Part shown: positions 23,257 through 31,005 of the stretch, in pieces | How the letters are laid out: every line of letters starts with the position of its first letter | Position numbering within the stretch: position 1 is the first letter of the stretch | From: Thalassospira sp. MCCC 1A01148 | GTDB lineage: Bacteria; Pseudomonadota; Alphaproteobacteria; Rhodospirillales; Thalassospiraceae | Length of the DNA: 64,000 nt | NCBI RefSeq assembly: GCF_001613795.1 | Contig: NZ_LPVZ01000024.1 | Coordinates: 124,001-188,000, forward strand | Reading direction: 5' to 3' | Translations under genes and position numbers: made by a program | The notes under the pieces: generated by a model | What the model saw: only the letters and a program-made list of their open reading frames with translations | Database searches by the model: none | What the model was told of the DNA's origin: nothing

Positions 23257-26224
23257 GAAGTTTCTCATTTTCCGGATCAACGAAGGCAGGATCACACAGG
23301 ATGCCGGTGACAGTCGTTCCGGCCAGACCATTCCAGATAACAACTTCCTCGCCGTGACGTTTGGGGCCGTTTTTAACCAGCGCCAAACCAACCGGATGCC
23401 CCAATGTCGGTGAATGACACATCGAGGTGACATAGCCCTGATCATTGGCAAGGCTGACATCGTCACCGGGATTAAGGATATGCGATCCGGTGGCGAACTT
23501 GTCAGACGGCGATTTCGGCTTGATCCCGACAAGCGACGGGCGTGATGGATCGACCAGCCCTTCGCGCAGGTTCATGACCCGGCCAATGAAATCATCCTTC
23601 TTGGCTGACACCATCCTGCCCATGCCCAGATCGGCAGGTGTGACCGTGCCGTTAATTTCAGCGTGCGTGACATGGCCCTTTTCAATCCGCATCACGCCAA
23701 GGGCCTCTGTGCCATATGGCGCAATACCGAATTCTTCGCCCGCTATCATAACGGCATCCGCAACGCTTTCGCCATATCCGGCAGGCACCGCGATTTCATA
23801 GGCGAGTTCGCCCGAGAACGAAATTCGGAACAACCGCCCCTTCAGGCGTCCCCCAAACATCGATACCTCGCGCGCAGCCAGGAACGGGAATGCCTCGTTC
23901 GAGATATCGTCATCAATGATTTTGGACAGCACCTCACGCGACCTGGGTCCGGCGACCGCCATCTGCGCCCATTGGTCGGTGGCGGATGCCAAACGGACAT
24001 CCAACTCCGGCCACAGCACCTGCGCACAGAATTCCAGATGGGTCAAAACCCCGGCGGCAAGGGCCGTCGTCGTCGTCATGAAGTAATGATTTTCGCCAAG
24101 ACAGCTTGTCGTGCCGTCATCGTATACAAAGCCATCCTCGCGCAGCATGATGCCATAGCGCGCCTTGCCCACCGGCAGTTTCAGGAAGGCATTGCAATAA
24201 ACCCGGTTCAGGAACTCTGCCGCATCGGTGCCAAAAACCTCGATCTTGCCAAGGGTGGACACATCACAAATGCCGACCTTGGTTCGCACGGTATTGACTT
24301 CACGATCCACGCTATCACGCCAAAAGGTCTCGCCATCCTTCGGGAACCAGCTGGATCGGTACCAAAGCCCGGTTTCAACGAACTTTGCACCATGGCGTTC
24401 TGCCCAGCCATGCAGCGGTGATTTGCGCACCGGCTGAAAATCCATTCCCTTGGACGCCCCGACCAGCGCACCGAAACATACCGGCGTGTAAAACGGACGG
24501 AAGGTTGTTGTGCCGATTTCGCCGGGCGAAACACGCTTGTTTTCGGCCAGGATGCCAATGGCGTTTACATTCGATGTCTTGCCCTGATCCGTTGCCATAC
24601 CATTGGTGGTATAGCGTTTGGCAAGTTCGACATGATCATAGCCTTCGCGCATGGCAAGCGTGATGTCGGATGCCGCAACGTCATTCTGGAAGTCAACAAA
24701 CGCCTTGCCCTTGCTTGATGCCACCCGCCAGACCGGCTGGATGTGATCGACTGTTTCCGCGGTCTGCTCGACCCCCGGAAGTGATGCGGCCTCGCCCATC
24801 ACACCCAGTTCCGCCAACGCCTTGACGGCGGCAACGCCACCGGCTGCAAAACAGGCAGCAATACCAGCTTTTCCGGCAACTGCCCCGCAAGGCGTCATGC
24901 CATCGGTCTTTTCCGGCGGCATGAAACCGATATGCGCGTCCGACCAGACAGGTTTGCCTCCGCGATGGCAGGCCAGATGCACAATCGGGCTGTACCCGCC
25001 TGATACGCCAAGGGCATCAACCGCAATCACTTCGTCACTGCCATCGTCATGGCGCACCGTGATCGACTTGATCGCCCTGCGACCCGCTGTATCACGCACC
25101 ATCGCACCGGCAATCAGGCGCGCCTTGCCCGCGTAGTTAATGTTCGGGCAGGTGCGCGGATCAATGATCGCGGCAACCTCGATACCACGCGCCTCAAGGT
25201 CCACCGCGGTTTGATAGGCCTGACTGTTATTGGCAAACAACGCCACCCGTTTGCCCGGTGCCACGCCATAGGCATTCAAATAGGTGCGCATGGCCCCGGC
25301 CATCATCACACCGGGCCGATCATTGCCACCAAAGACAATCGGGCGTTCTTCCGCCCCGGTCGCCAGCACCACCTGTCGCGCGACAATCCGCCACAGACGT
25401 TCCATCGCACGGTGCGGGTTGATCTCGTTCTCTGGCAGATGCTTCTGCACCCGTTCGACCGCGCCAAACACCTGATCGTCATAGGCGGCAAAAACGGTGG
25501 TGCGTTTTCTGATCTCGACATTGGGAAGCGCGTGCAATTCACCAATGATATCGGCAAGCACCGTGTCGGCTGGTTTACCACCCACCGGGCTTCCTTCGGC
25601 CAGGAAACCACCGCCAGGTTGCGCCCCTTCATCAGCAATGATCACCCGCGCCCCGGCCCGCCCGGCCGTCAGGGCAGCAGCAAGCCCAGTTGGTCCTGCC
25701 CCGATCACCAAAAGATCACAATGCGCCCAGCATTTTTCGTAATAGCCGGGATCGGGATCATAGCTTGCCCGCCCCAAACCAGCAGCCTTGCGGATCAAGG
25801 GCTCATAGACCTTTTCCCAAAAGGCGGCTGGCCACATGAATGTCTTGTAATAGAACCCGGCGCCCAATAGCGGCCCAAGCAAACCGTTGGCCGCCCCGAT
25901 ATCAAAACTGACATTCGGCCAGCAGTTCTGCGATCGCGCCTCAAGACCGTCATACAGTTCTGCCATGGTCGCACGGGTATTGGGATCACGCCTCCCGTCA
26001 CGCCCGATGGTCAGAAGGGCATTGGGTTCCGCCGCCCCGGCGGTCAGGATGCCGCGTGGCCGGTGATATTTGAAACTGCGGCCAACCAGCTGCTTGCCAT
26101 TCGCCAAAAGGGCGGATGCCACCGTATCGCCGCCAATGCCACTCAGGGCTTCGCCGTTAAAGGTGAAGCGGCGCACATCACTGCGGTCAATCAGCGTACC
26201 GCCTTCAATCCGGAAACTGGTCAT
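23249..26224 (-). CDS. soxA: Sarcosine oxidase alpha subunit-like (possible MgdC)
   Basis: A 991-residue subunit. The N-terminal ~100 residues form the SoxA 2Fe-2S-like opening domain (GISAL-type FNGEALSGIGGDTVASALLANG), then a pyridine-nucleotide-disulfide-oxidoreductase fold with GAGPTGLAAALTAGRAGARVIIADEG (near residue 175), and the C-terminal ~390 residues a GcvT-type tetrahydrofolate-binding domain (SRTG-equivalent FSGELAYEIAVPAGYG, ALGVMRIEKGHV). In the family the demethylated C1 unit is handed to THF as 5,10-methylene-THF. Overlaps the delta gene by four bases and the gamma gene by eight. Homology does not separate sarcosine from N-methylglutamate as substrate; context favours the latter. 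Confidence 0.9.
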   Translation of the reverse strand: MTSFRIEGGTLIDRSDVRRFTFNGEALSGIGGDTVASALLANGKQLVGRSFKYHRPRGILTAGAAEPNALLTIGRDGRRDPNTRATMAELYDGLEARSQNCWPNVSFDIGAANGLLGPLLGAGFYYKTFMWPAAFWEKVYEPLIRKAAGLGRASYDPDPGYYEKCWAHCDLLVIGAGPTGLAAALTAGRAGARVIIADEGAQPGGGFLAEGSPVGGKPADTVLADIIGELHALPNVEIRKRTTVFAAYDDQVFGAVERVQKHLPENEINPHRAMERLWRIVARQVVLATGAEERPIVFGGNDRPGVMMAGAMRTYLNAYGVAPGKRVALFANNSQAYQTAVDLEARGIEVAAIIDPRTCPNINYAGKARLIAGAMVRDTAGRRAIKSITVRHDDGSDEVIAVDALGVSGGYSPIVHLACHRGGKPVWSDAHIGFMPPEKTDGMTPCGAVAGKAGIAACFAAGGVAAVKALAELGVMGEAASLPGVEQTAETVDHIQPVWRVASSKGKAFVDFQNDVAASDITLAMREGYDHVELAKRYTTNGMATDQGKTSNVNAIGILAENKRVSPGEIGTTTFRPFYTPVCFGALVGASKGMDFQPVRKSPLHGWAERHGAKFVETGLWYRSSWFPKDGETFWRDSVDREVNTVRTKVGICDVSTLGKIEVFGTDAAEFLNRVYCNAFLKLPVGKARYGIMLREDGFVYDDGTTSCLGENHYFMTTTTALAAGVLTHLEFCAQVLWPELDVRLASATDQWAQMAVAGPRSREVLSKIIDDDISNEAFPFLAAREVSMFGGRLKGRLFRISFSGELAYEIAVPAGYGESVADAVMIAGEEFGIAPYGTEALGVMRIEKGHVTHAEINGTVTPADLGMGRMVSAKKDDFIGRVMNLREGLVDPSRPSLVGIKPKSPSDKFATGSHILNPGDDVSLANDQGYVTSMCHSPTLGHPVGLALVKNGPKRHGEEVVIWNGLAGTTVTGILCDPAFVDPENEKLHA

Positions 26225-26499
26225 CGCGCACCCTCCGTCTTCAAGGTGCTTGCATCGACCACATCAGACGTTTCATGGGTCAGGGTATTACGGCTTAAAA
26301 CCAGCCAGCGACGACAACCGCCCGCATGATGCCAGTATTCGCGATGTTCACCACGCGGGTTGTCGCGCAGGTAAACATGATCAAACCAAGTGGCTTCATC
26401 GGCACCGGCACTTGGGCGCGGAGCGGCGACTTCGCCGCGGATTGTGAATTCCTCGCGTGGGCGCAGGCCGCAATGAGGACATTTGACAAGACTACTCAT
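26221..26499 (-). CDS. soxD: Sarcosine oxidase delta subunit-like (possible MgdB)
   Basis: A 92-residue zinc-binding subunit: CPHCG near the N-terminus and a later HHAGGCRRW provide Cys/His ligands, and DHVYLRDNPRGEHREYWHH is the family signature. The ATG at 26499 follows GAGGAAG; an in-frame TTG at 26505 is less likely. Sits between beta and alpha genes, twelve bases after the former and overlapping the latter as ATGA. Confidence 0.9.
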   Translation of the reverse strand: MSSLVKCPHCGLRPREEFTIRGEVAAPRPSAGADEATWFDHVYLRDNPRGEHREYWHHAGGCRRWLVLSRNTLTHETSDVVDASTLKTEGAR

Positions 26500-26511
26500 T
26501 TCCAAACTTCC

Positions 26512-27765
26512 TCAATGCAGGTTCGCCTGGGCACCAACGCCCTTTTCGTCCAGAAGGTATCCGCGTGCAAAGCGGTCCATGCGAAATGCGGTTGCGGTTT
26601 CATGCGGCGTATCGGTTGCGAGCAAATGGGCAAAGCAATATCCCGACGCCGGGGTTGCCTTGAACCCGCCATAACACCAACCACCATTGAAATAGAGATT
26701 GCCAAGATGGGTGCGATCCATGATCGGCGATCCATCCATGCTCATATCCATGATCCCGCCCCAACTGCGCAGGATACGCACCCGGGAAAGTGCGGGTATC
26801 ATCGCCATACCAGCCTCGGCCACATGTTCCACGCACGCAAGGTTTCCGCGCTGGGCGTAGGAATTATAGCCTTCGATATCCCCGCCAAACACAAGGCCAC
26901 CCTTGTCAGATTGCGACACATAGAAATGCCCCGCACCAAATGTGACCACGGTATCGATGAACGGTTTCAATCCTTCGGACACAAAGGCCTGCAAGGCGTG
27001 GCTTTCAATCGGCAGGCGCATATCGACCATTTTGGCGACATGGCTTGAACTGCCTGCCACCGCCATGGCGAGTTTGTTGCACGTGATCGCACCGCGTGTG
27101 GTTTGAACCCCGGTGATTTGATTGCCATCGCGGTCAATGCCGGTGACTTCGCAATTCTGGATGATATCAACGCCGTTCTGATCGGCCCCGCGCGCAAAGC
27201 CCCACGCAACGGCGTCATGGCGCACCGTGCCGCCGCGCGCCTGCATCAGCCCGCCCATGATCGGGAAACGGGCATTCTCATAGTCCAGAAATGGCAGCTT
27301 TTCACGCAGCTGATCACGGTCAAGAAGTTCCGCATCCACCCCATGCAGACGCATGGCATTGCCACGCCGCGTGTAGGCATCGCGCTGGGCATCGGAATGG
27401 AACAGATTGATCACGCCGCGCTGGGACACCATGGCGTTGAAATTGAAATCCTGCTCAAGGCCTTCCCACAGTTTCATCGAAAACTCGTAGAACGGGTTGT
27501 TGCCTTCAAGCAGGTAGTTGGATCGAATGATCGTCGTATTCCGCCCGATATTCCCCGATCCGAGATAGCCCTTTTCAAGCACGGCAACATTGCGCACGCC
27601 AAACACCTTGGAAAGGTAGTAGGCGGTTGCCAATCCATGCCCGCCACCCCCGATGATGATCACATCGTAATGGGGTTTTGGATCCGGATTGCGCCATGCC
27701 GGCTTCCAGTTCTTGTTCTTGGAAAACGCATTGCCAAGCAATGACAGGGCTGAGTAACGCATCAT
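26512..27765 (-). CDS. soxB: Sarcosine oxidase beta subunit-like (possible MgdA)
   Basis: A 417-residue FAD-dependent oxidoreductase. The dinucleotide motif VIIIGGGGHGLATAYYL starts near residue 35. RHDAVAWG contains H183, matching the histidine that holds FMN covalently in heterotetrameric sarcosine oxidases. The C-terminal INFTGGWCYGGFKATPASG-like stretch (YFNGGWCYGGFKATPASGYCFA) is the FAD/substrate end of the family. First gene of the beta-delta-alpha-gamma operon, divergent from a GATase1-AraC regulator. It would oxidise an N-methyl amino acid: sarcosine, or N-methylglutamate if the complex is MgdABCD. Confidence 0.9.
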   Translation of the reverse strand: MMRYSALSLLGNAFSKNKNWKPAWRNPDPKPHYDVIIIGGGGHGLATAYYLSKVFGVRNVAVLEKGYLGSGNIGRNTTIIRSNYLLEGNNPFYEFSMKLWEGLEQDFNFNAMVSQRGVINLFHSDAQRDAYTRRGNAMRLHGVDAELLDRDQLREKLPFLDYENARFPIMGGLMQARGGTVRHDAVAWGFARGADQNGVDIIQNCEVTGIDRDGNQITGVQTTRGAITCNKLAMAVAGSSSHVAKMVDMRLPIESHALQAFVSEGLKPFIDTVVTFGAGHFYVSQSDKGGLVFGGDIEGYNSYAQRGNLACVEHVAEAGMAMIPALSRVRILRSWGGIMDMSMDGSPIMDRTHLGNLYFNGGWCYGGFKATPASGYCFAHLLATDTPHETATAFRMDRFARGYLLDEKGVGAQANLH

Positions 27766-27841
27766 CGATCTTTCGCTGTTGCCCGCATCGGTTATGTGCG
27801 GTCATGACCAATCAATCTTGACAGAGACGGGAATTGCAGCT

Positions 27842-27856
27842 TGTCTTATAAAGACA
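27842..27856. promoter_or_regulatory. Palindrome in the divergent promoter region of soxB-like and glxA-like genes
   Basis: TGTCTT-ATA-AAGACA, perfect 6-bp arms, midway in the 143-base gap between the two divergent genes. Candidate operator for the GATase1-AraC regulator or overlapping promoter. Confidence 0.4.
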
Positions 27857-27908
27857 TCGAATAACACAAATGCGACATCAGCATATTATTGTCGGGACAA
27901 AGGCCATC

Positions 27909-28919
27909 ATGACAGCGGAAACCCAATCGAAGGCCATGCCTGCCGCGCGCGCCGGACAACCTGGCACCAAACCGGTTCCGGCGACGCAGCATATCGGGTT
28001 TATGCTTCTGCCCGACTTTGCCTTGATGTCCTATGCCTCGGCGATTGAGCCTTTGCGCGCAGCCAACCTTCTGGCCGGTCAACCGATCTACAAGGTTCTG
28101 AATTATTCTGCGACGGGCGGGAATGTCCTGTCCTCTTCCGGCACGATGGTCCCGACAACCCCGCTTTCCCAAGCCCCGACCAGCCTGCACACCCTTTTTG
28201 TCTGTGCTGGCGGACATCCGTCGCAATGGCAAGCACCGGGCATGCTGGGCAGTTTGCGGAAACTGGCATTGTGGGGCGTGCGCATGGGGGGCATTTCAAG
28301 CGGGGCTTATGTTCTGGCCGCTGCCGGGCTTCTGGGTCAGCGACGGTTTACCATCCATTGGGAACATGCCCCCGCCCTGATCGAAGCGTTTCCCGACCTG
28401 GAACCCGAACGCGCCCGCTTTGTCATTGACGCTGATCGTATCACGTGTGGTGGCGGGGTGGCCCCGCTGGACATGATGCATGCCATGATCGCCGAAAATC
28501 TTGGGTCGGATTTTGCCACCCGCGTCTCGGACTGGTATCTGCACACCCAGGTTGGGCAATCAGGCGGGTCGCAGCGCGCGTCGCTTGCCGAACGCTACAA
28601 CCTGCATCATCCGGGATTGCTTCGGGTTCTTGAAAAGATGGAAACCACCATCGAGGACCCGAAAACCCGTGACGAGATGGCCCGGTTTGCTAGGCTTTCG
28701 ACCCGCCAGCTTGATCGGCTATTTGATCAGCATCTGGGCAAGTCGTTTCTGGAAACCTATCGACAGGTTCGCCTTGAACACGCGCACAAGCTTCTGACGC
28801 AAAGTGCCCTGACCATTTCCGAAATCGCCTTTGCCACCGGTTTTTCCAACAGCAGCCATTTTTCGCGCAGCTACAAGACAGTTTATGGTGTGAAACCAAG
28901 CGAAGCACGCCGTCACTGA
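27909..28919 (+). CDS. GlxA-family regulator (DJ-1/PfpI-like domain plus AraC HTH)
   Basis: A 336-residue transcription factor. Residues ~30-190 form a class-I amidotransferase-like (DJ-1/PfpI) sensory domain (HIGFMLLPDFALMSYASAIEPLRAANLL, LFVCAGGHPS), and the C-terminal 100 residues an AraC HTH pair (LSTRQLDRLFDQHLGKSFLETYRQVRLEHAHKLL and SALTISEIAFATGFSNSSHFSRSYKTVYGVKPSEAR). The same architecture is found in GbdR, CdhR and SouR, which activate genes for betaine, carnitine and sarcosine breakdown. The start at 27909 is preceded by AAAGG. Divergent from the sox/mgd-like operon, which it most likely activates on a methylated amine or amino acid. Confidence 0.88.
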   Translation: MTAETQSKAMPAARAGQPGTKPVPATQHIGFMLLPDFALMSYASAIEPLRAANLLAGQPIYKVLNYSATGGNVLSSSGTMVPTTPLSQAPTSLHTLFVCAGGHPSQWQAPGMLGSLRKLALWGVRMGGISSGAYVLAAAGLLGQRRFTIHWEHAPALIEAFPDLEPERARFVIDADRITCGGGVAPLDMMHAMIAENLGSDFATRVSDWYLHTQVGQSGGSQRASLAERYNLHHPGLLRVLEKMETTIEDPKTRDEMARFARLSTRQLDRLFDQHLGKSFLETYRQVRLEHAHKLLTQSALTISEIAFATGFSNSSHFSRSYKTVYGVKPSEARRH

Positions 28920-29211
28920 CGCCGCACGGATCCCCGACGCCCTATCCAACCGACGGGCGCATTTCCAACGCCCAATTCCGACAGAATCGGCATAACGCCA
29001 CGAGTCTGCATATTTGATATGCAGTCAATTCTGACGTCTATTTTTTGCGCAAATTCCTTATAATTCAATTTAGCGTTTTTATAATGCATTGTTTTTATTG
29101 ATTTTATTGCATCGCACAACAAAAAACACATTATAACTTGTTCACTAGAAGGAATTGATTTTTAATAAAAGGAATGTCCATCGGGGGGCATTATGTGATG
29201 GAGAGACTAAA
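28920..29211. promoter_or_regulatory. AT-rich promoter region of the amt operon
   Basis: A 292-base non-coding stretch, markedly AT-rich from 29030 onward. It contains the perfect inverted repeat CTGCATAT-TTG-ATATGCAG at 29006-29024 and the palindrome TTTGCGCAAA at 29044-29053. Regulator unknown; I see no convincing -24/-12 sigma-54 promoter. Confidence 0.45.
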
Positions 29212-30558
29212 ATGGAACAATCCGTACCAGAGTTGATGGCAAGGCTGGACAGCCTTGAAGCATCGCTCAGCATGGCAACGACCATCAATTCCGAAGTATT
29301 CTATTGGTGGTGTACTGCACTGATGCTTGCCATCCACGCAGGCTTCCTTGCGTATGAAATGGGTGCATCGCGCGCGAAGAACGCGCTGGCATCCGGCATG
29401 AAAAACCTGATCGCTTTCGCATTCCTGGTCCCGACCTTCTATTATGTAGGTTGGTGGATCTATCTTGCGTTTCCGACAGGCTTCACGATTTCCGACGGTT
29501 CCGAGGCAGGCCTGCCCTGGAGCGAATATATGGGGCCGAACCTGACCGATAACGCATCGGGCATTTTCTATGCGGCCTTCACGCTGTTTGCTGCAACCAC
29601 CGCCTCGATCATGTCGGGCTCGGTGATCGAACGTATCCGTATTTCCGGCTTCACGATCCTTGCGATCTTCCTGGGCTCGGTTGTCTGGATTCTTGGCGCA
29701 TCCTGGGGCTGGCACCCGGATGGCTGGCTCACCACCGAGTGGGGCCTGCATGACGTTGGCGCGGCGGGTGCCGTTCACACCGTGGCTGGCTTCTTTACCC
29801 TTGGTGTTCTGATCAACCTTGGTCCGCGTATCGGTCGCTTCAATGCCGATGGTTCGGTCAACAACATCGACGGTCACAACATGCCGATGTCGCTGATTGG
29901 CCTGATGCTTATCGTTATGGGCTTCTTCGGCTTCCTTGGCGGCTGCATCATCTATACCGGCGACACCTGGATGACCATTTACAACACCCCGGCAACCCTG
30001 TCGGCATTCGCATTCAACACCCTGATGGGCGTTGCAGGCGGCATGATCGGTGCGTATCTGGTCACCCGCGATCCGTTCTGGATGATGTCCGGTGCCCTGA
30101 TCGGTGTGATCTCTTCTGCACCAGCACTTGACCTTTACTATCCGGGTCTTGCCTTCCTGGTCAGCTTCGGCGGCGGCTGTGTCATGCCGAAACTCAACGA
30201 CATCCTGGTCGAGAAATTCAAAATCGACGATGCCGTTGGTGCTGTTGCCGTTCACGGCTTTGGCGGTGTCTGGGGCCTCGTGATGGCCGGTATCTTTGCG
30301 TCGGGTTACCCGAACGTTGCCGGTCCGGAGATCTCGTTTGTTGGTCAGCTTTCAAGTGCTGTCGTCTTCATGATCCTTGGCTTCGCACCGGGTTACGTTC
30401 TGTCCCTGGTTCTGAAGGTTGTTGGTCTGCTGCGCGTTTCTGAAAACGCAGAGCTGGCTGGCCTCGACAAGGCTGAAGTTCCGGCAAGCGCATATCCGGA
30501 AAGCTCTGTTCCGGCAGCGTTCACCAACGATCCGACTTCGCCGACCCCGGCCGAGTAA
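29212..30558 (+). CDS. amt: Ammonium/methylammonium transporter (Amt family)
   Basis: A 448-residue channel protein with about eleven membrane segments. Both pore histidines of the family are present, in AAGAVHTVAGFF and AVAVHGFGGVWG, as is the hydrophobic gate/twin motif FAATTASIMSGSVIERI. The N-terminus is a short amphipathic, coiled-coil-like stretch (VPELMARLDSLEASLSMAT) in place of a signal sequence, marking a subfamily apart from AmtB. GGAGAG precedes the ATG. No glnK gene is adjacent; instead a 54-residue membrane protein follows at 30596 and tdm lies just downstream, so uptake of methylammonium rather than only ammonium is plausible. Confidence 0.92.
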   Translation: MEQSVPELMARLDSLEASLSMATTINSEVFYWWCTALMLAIHAGFLAYEMGASRAKNALASGMKNLIAFAFLVPTFYYVGWWIYLAFPTGFTISDGSEAGLPWSEYMGPNLTDNASGIFYAAFTLFAATTASIMSGSVIERIRISGFTILAIFLGSVVWILGASWGWHPDGWLTTEWGLHDVGAAGAVHTVAGFFTLGVLINLGPRIGRFNADGSVNNIDGHNMPMSLIGLMLIVMGFFGFLGGCIIYTGDTWMTIYNTPATLSAFAFNTLMGVAGGMIGAYLVTRDPFWMMSGALIGVISSAPALDLYYPGLAFLVSFGGGCVMPKLNDILVEKFKIDDAVGAVAVHGFGGVWGLVMAGIFASGYPNVAGPEISFVGQLSSAVVFMILGFAPGYVLSLVLKVVGLLRVSENAELAGLDKAEVPASAYPESSVPAAFTNDPTSPTPAE

Positions 30559-30595
30559 TCGCGATCTGAATTATTCGAGACAAGGAAACTGAAAA

Positions 30596-30760
30596 ATGAA
30601 TACAGCTCCGCTTACAACCTGGGAAGGTGCAGAAGCTTACTTCACCTTCGCAGACAAGCCGGCACTGCTTGTTCTCTTCACGCTGGTTGGTATCGGTGTG
30701 TGCGTATGGACCATCGCTTCGATGGCCCGTCACGAGAGCAAAGCCTACAAAGACATGTAA
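30596..30760 (+). CDS. 54-residue single-pass membrane protein linked to Amt
   Basis: A short gene that is easily missed: ATG at 30596, TAA at 30758-30760, with AAGGAAA 7-8 bases upstream and only 37 bases after the amt stop. The product opens MNTAPLTTWEGAEAYF, has one hydrophobic segment (residues ~23-42, ALLVLFTLVGIGVCVWTIAS) and a charged tail ARHESKAYKDM. Codon use is like its neighbours. A hairpin follows at 30831, so amt and this gene form a two-gene transcript. I know no named family; an accessory or regulatory subunit of the transporter is an inference from position. Confidence 0.8.
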   Translation: MNTAPLTTWEGAEAYFTFADKPALLVLFTLVGIGVCVWTIASMARHESKAYKDM

Positions 30761-30830
30761 TCTGATTGACGTGAAGCAGGACCATTCTGCCCTGAACCTT
30801 AAGGTGCTGCTTCGCTCAACCGGCACAGCG

Positions 30831-30860
30831 AGAGGCCAGTATCAAAACTGGCCTCTCTGC
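30831..30860 (+). terminator. Stem-loop ending the amt transcript
   Basis: AGAGGCCAGT and ACTGGCCTCT form a perfect 10-bp stem around ATCAAA; the T-tract (CTGCCTTTG) is poor, so termination may be partial and tdm could receive read-through. Confidence 0.65.
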
Positions 30861-31005
30861 CTTTGTGCAAAAGACGAAATATCCAAGAAGAATTCCGGCA
30901 CGCCTGATCGGCATGCCAACAGGGGAAACAGGCCAACTCCCGATCCGGTTCTTCGGGCCATCTGACTTCCCGTCGCTTTCAGATCATTCACCGTACGAGG
31001 CCATA

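Noticed and set aside
29191-30255. A 354-codon open frame antisense to amt
   Set aside because: The amt reading has both pore histidines and a good Shine-Dalgarno; the antisense translation has no recognisable domain and is rich in His, Asp and Arg as expected from reversed membrane codons.
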